This document shows, one piece after another, positions 41,497 through 50,870 of a stretch of DNA of 64,000 nt (positions are counted from its first letter, which is position 1; the number at the start of each line of letters is the position of its first letter). Source of the stretch: Campylorhamphus procurvoides (lineage: Eukaryota > Chordata > Aves > Passeriformes > Dendrocolaptidae); NCBI GenBank assembly GCA_013396655.1, contig WBMV01002769.1:1072656-1136655 (forward strand), written 5' to 3'. Both the position numbers and the translations under genes were made by a program. A model generated the notes under the pieces. That model made no database searches. It was not told the origin of the DNA and saw only the letters and a list, made by a program, of their open reading frames with translations.

Positions 41497-41517
41497 AAAA
41501 AAAAAAAAAAAAAAAAA
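41497..41517. repeat. Poly(A) run of 21
   Basis: Twenty-one consecutive A, starting directly after AAGTGG and ending before GAGAGG. It could be the tail of a plus-strand retrocopy or the start of one read on the other strand. The sequence before it is not a recognisable SINE, LINE or gene copy, so it is left as a homopolymer. Confidence 0.9.
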
Positions 41518-41575
41518 GAGAGGACTCGTAAAGCAGAAGTCATAAAGTCTGGAGCTCTCGCCAGATTTCCTTTGG

Positions 41576-41866
41576 AAGGTGAGGTGTGGCCCGGGCTGTG
41601 CGCGGAGCTGCTGGAGGACCAGCCGCCCTCCCCGCAGAGCCCAGGCCGGGCTGGCTGGGGGCCAGGCAGCCAGACGCCAGGCTCTGGGCTCCCAGCGCTG
41701 GGAGAGGCCGCTCAGCCTCCTCATACAATGGTATTATCTCAGGCCAACCACTGCTGCAGAAACTCTCAATGCTTCCTGTCCTTAGAGCTGCGGCACAAAC
41801 TGTCCGCTTTCCAGCCGCTTGCTGACACACTCACCAGCACTTGGTCGCCAGACTAGCTGTATAAAT
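41576..41866 (+). promoter_or_regulatory. Isolated GC/CpG-rich patch, possible promoter or first exon/intron boundary
   Basis: In a window that is otherwise AT-rich and CpG-poor, about 140 bp (41,581-41,720) are strongly GC-rich with nine CpGs by my count, and four more follow by 41,850. Next to it are a textbook 5' splice donor (AAG|GTGAGG, GT at 41,579-41,580) on the plus strand and a TATA-like TATAAAT at 41,860-41,866. Vertebrate promoters often appear as such CpG-rich islands, but this one is much shorter than a standard island. Frames are open on both strands here, as expected in GC-rich DNA, and encode low-complexity Pro/Ala/Gly/Arg-rich sequence that I do not recognise. A non-coding RNA promoter, an alternative first exon or a GC-rich repeat fragment are all possible. 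Confidence 0.35.
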
Positions 41867-42181
41867 GTCTAAAGCAACTTCTTTCCTGGGATTTACAGAC
41901 ACTGCATGCAGTAATGCAGTGTATTTTTAGTCCCTTCTGTCATGATCGACAAGATCATAAGTCACACAGAAGAAAGTTCTATTTCAGGTTACATAAGACC
42001 AGCAGAATCTTATAGGAAAAAGAATATAAATTCTTTATCAATCTGACACTTCTTTGCAATAAATGTTAATTTTAATGTCTAAACGAAGCAGGATATTTAA
42101 AATCAATTCTTCTGTTGCTTAGCTTCATTTTAATACTGGTAAAGACTTGAGAAGTTGTAAGAGTCATTTATTGTGACCCAT

Positions 42182-42355
42182 CATAGAATCATACAATATG
42201 GTGAGTTTGAAGGGACCCACAAGGATCATTAAGTCCAACACCTGGCACTGCACAAGACACCCCAAGAATAGCACCATGTGCCAGAGAGCATTGTCCAAAT
42301 GCTTCTTGAACTCTGCCAAGCTTGGTGCTGGGACCACTTCCCTGGGGAGCTTGCT
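42182..42355 (-). mobile_element. CR1 LINE, short 5'-truncated copy (minus strand)
   Basis: The plus strand begins with the inverted CR1 end (CATAGAATCATACAATATGG). It continues through GGGACCCACAAGGATCAT, AAGTCCAACACCTGG, GCACTGCACAAGACACCCCA and GCTTCTTGAACTCTGCCAAG to CCACTTCCCTGGGGAGC, where the match stops. It has the same CCCACAAGGATCA tail type as the copy at 13.9 kb. Unlike that copy it retains the AATGCTTCTTGAACTCTG block, which shows what the other has lost. Only the 3' UTR and the last few dozen codons of ORF2 are represented; no frame is usefully open. Confidence 0.94.
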
Positions 42356-45300
42356 AGAAAAGGTAGTTTCTGTACTTTAAACATGTAAGTGATGCTAGTT
42401 TAATGAACTGTAAGTCTATCTGTTTGAAAAGATAATCTCAGGAATGGACAGATAATAGATTCATAGATTTATACCTTCCTGTTGCAGTAGTGACATCACA
42501 AGTTGCTTTGATGTCCAGCTCCATGCAGATGTGTCTGCAATGCTCACATGTGCAAGACTGGTGACAGTGAAACAGCTTAGCTATTTGATGAAGCGTATTA
42601 ACTGCCAAGTCTGCTTGGATGAGTGAGAAATTACAGCTATCACCCTCTAGCTTTACTGTCTAAATGAAAGACAGGGTTTATCTCATGGGAAGCCACAAGC
42701 GCTCCTCAGAAGACAAGTTAGACCCAAACTTAATGACATCAGGAAAGCATTTCAGCGTAATTTTGTTTTGATTTTTTTTTCCCAGTATGAAGACTTATAA
42801 TGCTTCTGTTCTTAATGAAGATTTAAATAGAACTTTTTTGCTAATCCATGAAATTCTTCCCTCTTGAATTTCTGTCACTGTACCAGTCTTATCTATGCAT
42901 GTAGTTCATTAGATCTTTAGCCACAGTCTGATCATATGAATGACAATCTGTGAGAATAAATACATATGTGACTGATATCCCCCTTAGAATGCATATCAAA
43001 ATCCAATCCATATATACAAAGTCTATAGAAAAATATTTGAGTGGCATAAAGGGGAAATTATACATATCATCTGAATAATTAATCTATATTAATTACAAAA
43101 ACTTGAATTTTAATTAAGGACAACAAGATTTATTTGTTCTGCCTGAAGAGCCATTTTAATATATGAATTGTATTTGTGACTACCTGTCTTTTTACTATCT
43201 ATATATGCCTATAGGTCTTTCTGAACATAGCACATTTGTTCATTCAAATGCACTGAAACTTATTTTTATGTCGCCAGTTTGGGAACTGATAACACAAGAT
43301 TCAACACTGCTTCCCTGGAAGCTTAGTTAGTCTTAGCAAGTGATGTTGAACTTTATGTTATTGGGCTGTACTGATAGCTGGCTTATGCTGTTCAAAACTG
43401 ACTCGTTTGTCAACACAAGCTACAGTTACATTTTGATTGTCATGCAGTTGTTTGTTGTGACTGCTTTTTTCCCTGTATAATATTTGCATACAATATTTTC
43501 TAATGCATTTCTGTGCATTTTTAGCTATTGTTTTAAATATTTAGCTAGGAATAAAAAGCTACCAGATCCATTAGAACGGACAGCTCCATATCATGTGCTA
43601 GAGCTGATCTGAGACCTTTCAGTGGTGTGCACAAGCTTAGTTTTTGCAGTGCTGGATAAACAAACGTGGGGGAAAAGGAAGGGGAGAAAAGGATATGGAG
43701 GCATCAGTGCATACTTTGAAGCTCTGCATGGGGAAAATCAGAACTTCATATGAAAAGGGTAAGTAATCAAATCATATTTCAGAGAATGAGTATGAAGAGG
43801 TGCATAAGAAGGCAGGCTTCAGAGGGCTATCAAAGATTTGGGGACGCTGTAGACAAGTAGAGAGCTCTCTTGGTCTCATTCTTTTGCCATACAGGATCTT
43901 TACATGTTTGAACAATTCCTGACCTTTCCTTCCAGACATCCATTGGCCCTGACTTCCTGGGCTGCGGGGAAGAAGGAAAAGAATGAAATACCACTGTTAG
44001 GAAAAAGGTATCACCAGAGGAAGAAGGATGGAAGAGGTGGAAGCATGGACTGCAGCTGCCTATAAAGCCTATTTTCTGTCTTGCTTACACCATCAGATAG
44101 CAAAAGAAAACAGTAGGTGTTTGATTATGGAAGCCATCTCTTTTGGAACAGGTGAAACATTCCACCCCTGCTGCACAGGCAGCATAAAATTGTCCCTGGT
44201 CAGATAGTGGCTTCTGTTGTAGCTGTATTTGCAAGTGCCACATTTTAACCTTCAATAGATTAAGGTCACAATCTTGAAATGAGGATTACTTTTACTCATA
44301 CAGGTTCATGTTCATTGTGGTTCCCAGCTGCTGTACTAATATTTTTGAATTATTACTTATATCTCCATAGCATGCATTTTAATAGCTATTATAAAAGTGA
44401 TCAGACTTTCTCTCCCACCTTTATGTTGCCCTGGTGCAACTGCATGCAGCATTGTGCTGTACGTTTGCACAAAGACTTCCAAAGATATGTTGAAGTCATT
44501 GCTCATTAGGATCATAACTTCTGTTTTTAAAAGAAGAGCTTGTATGACACTACTTAACTTAGACATCCTCCCTTAGAATAGAATATTTTTTCCAGAGGGG
44601 GAATAATAATTTCTACTCAGTTTGTGTGATTGTCAAAACCTTTATAGACCTGAGGATTACCTCTAAAATCAAGCAAAAAAGGGGAGCGATGAGACATGAC
44701 TATTTTCACTCAGTTAAGAGTTGAAAGATTTGAATAAGAAATTGCAGGAAATCAGGAATTTCATTTTTTAAGTTTTGGGTTAAATTTCATTTTTTTAGTA
44801 AAATGATAAATCTAAAGAAGAGTATACAGCTCCTGTGAGATCTCATAGTTACAGATAATTTAGGCTGTCAATTTTATGGATGGTTTGCTGTTTCTGTTTT
44901 TGAAGTTTCCTGCTTTCATGCTACCTTCCATACCCAAGTCAAGGACAAGTGCAAAAGACAGTCTTCATGTGACTGATGAAGTCACTTTCAAATGATTCCT
45001 GCCGCTTAACCAGTGTTTGTATCATTGAGTTATTATTATAAACACATCACTATAAATTAAGATAAGAAAGAATGAGGGAATAAAAGGAAGAGGAAATGAC
45101 TGAGGACTCACATTTCTGAAAATGCTCCAATAAACCAATTCTCAGCGTATGATGATGGAATGCTTGAAACTATTTTGAAATATCTACTCCAAATTTATCG
45201 CTAGTGAAAATCTGAACTTAGTAGTGTCAAGTGATATGTGAATTTGGCTCCTAGCATTAAGCAAATCCATTCCATACCTCCACCCTTTCCTCTTCAATGT

Positions 45301-45797
45301 CCTTCCTTAAAATACTCCACTTGAAAAAGACACATGTCTAGTTGACGTGAAGAGATTTATTCATAAGTTTATTAATTGATTATCTAAATGCAGCACATGA
45401 TAAATTTAAAAATAAAACAACATAGTACTTAGACATTGCCTAAAATACTTAGTAATTTCTGAACCACTTTTCAATATACATGTTTATTTTATGCTTTACT
45501 TCTTGGACTGTACATGTAAATACAATATGTATTGCAAAATTATTCGTAGATGAATACTTAGATTAGAAGTTTTGGGGGGCAGCAGCCTTGTTTTCATCCA
45601 TTGCTTTATGAAGCATTAAACTGAAATTAATATTTATTGAAAATATTTGAAAGAATGGTAAAAAGCTGTTTAAAAACTATGCAAAACTTTTCTATCTGTC
45701 TAATGCTGTGAAAATAACATTAAAGCAAGGGTAGCTGGGTTATATGTATGGGGTTATAGCACTGAAATGCAACATGCTGGGAATTATTCATGCTAAG
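42356..45797. other. AT-rich non-coding sequence, no gene seen
   Basis: No recognisable gene, transposon or RNA gene. Several AT-rich stretches (for example 43,070-43,200 with TTAATTA and TAATTAAG words) look like ordinary gene-desert sequence; whether they are conserved cannot be judged here. Confidence 0.55.
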
Positions 45798-45826
45798 GTT
45801 ATATAACTATTACATAGTTATATAAC
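45798..45826. repeat. Perfect 13-bp inverted repeat with 3-nt loop
   Basis: GTTATATAACTAT (45,798-45,810) is followed by TAC and then by its exact inverse complement (45,814-45,826). It lies about 15 bp before the truncated 5' end of the plus-strand CR1 copy. Confidence 0.9.
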
Positions 45827-45840
45827 TTAGGATATTTAAG

Positions 45841-46025
45841 GGCCTGGGAGAAGTTGTGGATGTCCACAACTCCAAGTTGTGGATGTAGTTGTTCAGGTAC
45901 AGGTTGCAGAAAGCTTTGAGCAACCCAGTCTAATGGAAAGTGTCCCTGCTCATGACATGAGCATTGGAGCTGGATGAGCTTTAAGGTTCCTTCCAACCCA
46001 AACCTTTCGATGATTCTATAATTCT
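45841..46025 (+). mobile_element. CR1 LINE, short 5'-truncated copy (plus strand)
   Basis: Matches the extreme 3' end of CR1: AGTTGTGGATGTCC, GCTTTGAGCAACCCAGTCTA, GTGTCCCTGCTCATG, TTTAAGGTTCCTTCCAACCC, ending in GATGATTCTATAATTCT. The tail is of the ACCTTAAAGATCATC type when inverted, as in the 11.1-kb copy. The beginning is rearranged: an AGTTGTGGATGT word (45,852-45,863) is followed by its own inverse complement TCCACAACT (45,863-45,871) and then a second direct copy (45,875-45,886). Confidence 0.93.
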
Positions 46026-46580
46026 TAATATTTCCTAAATATGACTCCAAGCTTGTCTAGAAGTTTGACAAAAGTATTATTTATCTAGGTGCAAGTTATT
46101 TATCTATATCCAAGTTCATCTCTTTTACTTTGTCTGAATATATTCTGTCATTTAAAAAATAACCTTCCAGTTGTAATTGTTAAGTATAGAATTTGAACTA
46201 TTAAAGCTAGCTTTGTCTGTCTAGGTCTACAAACCTGTAGAAGCTCAAGCTACTAGCTGTTGTTTATATTGCCAGTTGATACAGTTTTCAACAGATTGTA
46301 TCAATTGCCATTTTAGAAGGTGATTGCTTTAGATACTCTTGGGTTTTGTGACTGAAAGCATATAGCAAACAATTGCAGACAGTAAAAAAGTAACTCATAG
46401 CACAACTGCATGTTTCCATAGAAAAAGAGGTATTTGGGACTGTGCTGTACAAGGACATTAGTCGAATGCAGAGAGGCACTACATGATTTACATTTGCTTT
46501 AGCTGGATAATGAACACCGAGTATTGGTCCAGATTAATACAGAGTAAGTCTAGACAATGCAATTGCACTGGATATAATTG
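46026..46580. other. Spacer between two plus-strand CR1 copies
   Basis: About 555 bp of unique AT-rich sequence. No gene or repeat is recognised. The two CR1 copies are both plus strand but cover overlapping 3' parts of the element, so they are independent insertions rather than one interrupted copy. Confidence 0.6.
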
Positions 46581-46781
46581 GGGCTGTTCAGCCAGGAGAA
46601 GAGCAGGTTCTGTGGAGACCTCACAGAAACCTTCCAGTATTTGAAGGGAGATTACAGGGAAGCGGGAGAGGGACTGTTCATCAGGAACGGTAGTGATAGG
46701 ACAGGGAGCAATGGACACAAACTGAAAGAGGGGAAATTCGGCTTTGATAAAATCTTGACTGTGAGGGTGGTGAGATACTGA
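46578..46781 (+). pseudogene. CR1 ORF2 C-terminal remnant
   Basis: A 67-codon frame carries the reverse transcriptase C-terminal motifs GLFSQEKSRFCGDL, TFQYLKGDYREAGEGLF, GSDRTGSNGHKLKEGKFGFD and VRVVRY. It stops at the TGA where HWNRLP would be expected, and the segment before VRVVRY is shortened. It is an inactive fragment; the initiating Met is incidental. Confidence 0.9.
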
Positions 46782-46964
46782 AACAGTTTGCCCAGGGAGG
46801 TTGTGGATGTCCCAAAGAACCTTAGTGGTGCTCAAGGCCAGATTGGATCAGGGCTTGAGCAACCTGATCTAGTGGGAAGTGTCCCTGCTTGTGTCAGGGT
46901 GGGTTGTGACTAAATGATTTTTAAGGTCCATTCCAACCCCTTGCTATTCTGTGATTCTATGATT
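46581..46964 (+). mobile_element. CR1 LINE, 5'-truncated copy (plus strand)
   Basis: Starts at GGCTGTTCAGCCAGGAGAAG and runs through CTTCCAGTATTTGAAGGGAG, AGGACAGGGAGCAATGG, TTGCCCAGGGAGGTTGTGGA, CTTGAGCAACCTGATCTAGT and TTTAAGGTCCATTCCAACCC to the terminal TGTGATTCTATGATT. It keeps the CR1 3' terminal repeat. Part of the 3' region is duplicated in sequence class by the shorter copy 0.56 kb upstream. No clear target-site duplication is seen. Confidence 0.96.
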
Positions 46965-49455
46965 AAGTCTCCAGTCTTCCAGATATTTTCAGAACTTGAA
47001 ATGGAGAGCAGATGAGGAAAGGGATTTCAGAACTGAGGCTTCTAGGTCTCTGTTTTACATATGAAACAAAGCATTTTAAGTATTTTATTTCATTTCTATG
47101 GGAAAATATCTAAAAAAGGAAGGACAGAAGGTCATTTTATTCTTTTAGACATTACCCTTTTCCAGCCTTGTAAAATCTGCCAGATCTTGTTCAACTTTAG
47201 TGGTGTTTTTTGGTCATTCTAAGGTAGCATTTTTCAATCAGTACCAATAAATGCTTGTCTTCTGTAGTAGTTTTAGTGGAAGTAAGCTACCAATGTTTAC
47301 ACTAAAATTGAGTCTGTTAGCTGCCTTTAGCATTTTAAAAGAACAAACCTTTATAAACATATTCAGCTGCAACTTTAAAATAGTAACACCATTTGTATAT
47401 TTAAACAACACAGACGTATTTTTCAGGTTTATTGTGTATGTTGTAACTGAAACCCAAAAGCCTGTGTTTGGATAATACTTATTATGCAATTGTTATAATA
47501 GATTTTCTTTTTCAAAATCAAGAAAATAATCATAAGCTCAGAAGAATGAGTGCAAAACATAACAATCTGGTAGAATTAAATGCATGAATCTTCTTTTAAA
47601 GGTTTAGGTGAAAAAATATAATTTACATAGTAAAGTAAAATGTCTCTTATTTCATGCACAGTGTTATGAATACTTAAAGCCTGGAGAGAAAACAACATTT
47701 TAATAAAGCTTTTGTTTTTAATAGCAATTTTATCTCTTTTTACATTTCATCTTTAAATAAGAATGTAGTAATAGGAAGTAATGAAAAATCTAACCAGTCA
47801 CTTTGAAGAGCTTGTAGAGTTGAGGTGATGATGAGGCTCAGACAGATAAGAGAATTCAACACAAGAAGGAGAGAGAGAGATGGACAAATGCCAAGATAAA
47901 CCAGTAATATTATACAGAGATAATATATCACTTTTTTTCATAGATCTACACTTAGTCACCTTGGGATACTCCCAATTATTTTTAGGACTTTACTCATTTC
48001 CTAGATGACAGATTAGAGACATTATATTGTCAAGTCCTTGTGATTAGCAAAAGAAAATTATGGAAAGCCCCTGTGTCCTTTTGCTTTCTTTAATGTCTTA
48101 GAATATAACTGTCATGTCTCCAGACTTCTGGTCTGAGGTCAAAAATTTGTCCAGCATTTGGAATTGTATTAAATAGGTTTGTCCATCCAAGAGGTCATAC
48201 TTAAAGTATTAATGACCTTGAATTAAAATATGGTCTGGAAAAGGTCATGCAGATAATATTTGCCATTTTTACTAAGCAAGGTGATTGCAAGTTTCAACTT
48301 CAACTTCCACCTTTAAATCAGAAATATTAATAGCTGACCTCAAGTAAAATAAGGTCACCACTAAGAATATGTTACTGTAACATCACCTTTATCTTCCATG
48401 TTGCTGTTTACATCTAGATTAAAAGATGTAATTTCACTTTCTAAACCAACTACATCATCTGCACATCAACTTGTTCTCTGGAGCTAAAGGAAGTTTGACT
48501 TAGGAGTTGAAATTACTTTGTTTATATTTGGAAAGTAGATTTCCGTAGAAATATGAATAAGAATCCAAAAGAGAAACAACTTATTTTATTGAATAAATGT
48601 TCAGTTTAAAACAGTGATTTTTCAAAGGAGAGTAGTGTTAATTAAGGGATGTCTACTGAAAACATCAGTGCATTCTCAGAACAAAATCTCAGTCTGCACA
48701 CAAAGCTTGTAGTTAGGCTTTTTATATAGAGACTCAGGTGCCTGCAGCTCTGAACTGTCACTAATTTTGATATCATTCATACAAGAAACGTGACAACTTT
48801 TCAGGAGGATTTTGCTCAGTATCTCAAAGCAGCCTTCAGCAAATTTATCCTGCACAAGACAGATATTGCTAATTTCTGTGGTTTGTAAAGTGCAAGGCAT
48901 TTTACAGAAGCTGACAGAACTGGAAGTCTCACTTTAGATGTGATAAAAAAGAAAGCAGAAAACAAAAGATGTTATGGGGAAGGAAAGTCAGAGGATGTGA
49001 TTATAAGATGTGGTAATGCAGGAATATTTGATCTTGGCACTAAAGTAACCAAAATGCAAATCAAAACTCATATGTGCATGACGACAAATTTATTTTTAAA
49101 TTAGAAAGCATGTCTAGATAAAGTCACAGTGACTCTTTCAAAAAGCTGCTTAACAAATGGGAGTTATATTATGTTCTTTGTGAAATAGCAGTCTATTAAG
49201 GGGACTGACAAACAGAAACGTGTAATACAAGAAGGGAAAAGGAGATACTTCTACTTCACCTTCCCAGTAGCCTGCTGTCATGTCACATAAGAAGCAGACC
49301 TTACAGGACCTTTCTGCTCAGGAATCACATTGTCATCATGAAAGCTATTTTCAATAACTTTCAACACTTTCTCCCAGGGAAGTCTTCTGTTCTCCCCTGT
49401 GAATGGATAGTGGGAAGATAAGTTTACCTACTCACTATTCAACCCCTTCAAAAAA

Positions 49456-49483
49456 TTACCTGCATTAAAAATGATGCAGGTAA
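49456..49483. repeat. Perfect 10-bp inverted repeat with 8-nt loop
   Basis: TTACCTGCAT (49,456-49,465) and its exact inverse complement ATGCAGGTAA (49,474-49,483) flank TAAAAATG. Each arm contains the TACCTG/CAGGTA word bound by ZEB-type zinc-finger repressors, in opposite orientation. Hairpin formation and paired-site binding are both only inferred. Confidence 0.8.
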
Positions 49484-50797
49484 AAGATATTAAACTTTTT
49501 AGTATTTTAGTGCTTATAGATAGCCTTTCTTTCATATGAGGAAGTGAAAATTGGCAAATTAATTTGCATTTTTCTGTTTCAAATTCCGGTCAAGACATTG
49601 CGTGCTGTCAGAATGTTGCAGGCAATTCAGGGGAAGTGTCTTTACTACCACTGCAGAAATAGTTTGCCTTGTTTTTGTGAAAATTCTCTTTTACAACATG
49701 TACATTTTAGACTAACTTGTGGTCTGTTAAAGGTTAAGAAAAGTGCGGTTCCTAAAAGTATTATTTTTCCCTTTTATGGATGAGCACCAGGCTTTAAGAC
49801 ATCAGTGTAAATAGAGTTTCCTGTTCCAGGGAAGTTTGGCTACTGCAGGAGCCCAAAGGTCCTTTGGGAAAAGCTTGATAGGAACTATGAGTTGAATGTG
49901 ACCTGAGGCTCCAGGAACCAAAGAGCCAGAACTGGGGGAAACACATTTCACAGCCCTTTTGTGCAATCTTAAGTCCCATAAGCACTTCTGGGAAAGTAAA
50001 CCCTTCATCATACACACAGTATTTCTTACTAAATGAGTACTTATGCTAACGGATTTCAGAAATCATTCTGTTATCTGTAGATCTGTGACTTTTTTCCTTG
50101 AAGCTTGCTGCAACTTCAAAAATATCTGTAGATTAGCTGAAATGCTGAGCAGGAATAGGAATGCTAAACACTTCTCCATGGCTGGTAGGCATCGTGCAGG
50201 ATCCGGTCCAAACTGCAGTTTTGCATTCAACATTTTTGGTAATTTTCTGAAGAAAGTAGACTTGAATTACTGCATGAATTCTCTTTCATTACCAATGCTA
50301 ATTTATCAGAACTATGTGTTTGTTTATTCAGAAATCCGTGTGGTATTTTTTTCTCCTCATTTGCTCACCCTCTCGTGTTTGCAGCTGGGCAGGATCTGTC
50401 CATGTGAAGAAGGAAGGAGCAAAACAAGTTGGGTGGGTGACATGATTTATTGTGATGCAGAACAATAAATCAAATGCAGTGAACATGGTTTAACTGCATT
50501 TGTCTTCATCTGATCAAGTTTTAATTGGACCTTTGTCACAGTTTTTCCAATGTGACATGAACTGAATCATACAACCTCTAACTCAGTTCTGTATCATTTT
50601 AAAAAGAGTAATAATACTCAGTGTATATATATATTTTTATTTTTTTTTTTACTGGATGAGTTTTGGAAAACAAAGGCATGATGCCTTGTCTCTGAAAGTA
50701 CTGCTGTAATGCACATATTTTAAACATTAAGGTAATTTTGAATATTTGAGGAAAAAACTCAATTGTTTATTAATGTTCCCCTTTGCTGTCATAGTTC

Positions 50798-50870
50798 TAT
50801 TTTTTTGGGTTTGGGGAGGAGTTGTTTGTTTGTTTGTTTGCTTATTTGTTTAATTGTTTGGTTTATTTCA
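50798..50870. repeat. T/G-rich tract with a (TTTG)n core
   Basis: A (TTTG)n tetranucleotide run at about 50,822-50,840 lies within a longer T/G-rich stretch that also contains interrupted TTTG/TTTA units. Confidence 0.85.

Noticed and set aside
41461..41517. Poly(A) run as the tail of a processed retrocopy
   Set aside because: Sequence before the run matches no gene, SINE or LINE I recognise, and no target-site duplication was seen.
41263..41724. Open frame of 153 codons on the minus strand across the GC-rich patch
   Set aside because: It reads through a poly(A) run as poly-Phe and through low-complexity GC-rich sequence. Openness follows from composition, and the product resembles no known protein.
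46488..46835. 115-codon minus-strand frame
   Set aside because: Antisense shadow of the plus-strand CR1 copy at 46.6 kb.
50043..50468. Open frame of 141 codons on the plus strand
   Set aside because: No domain, signal peptide or recognisable family, AT-rich random composition, and a length reachable by chance in 64 kb over six frames.
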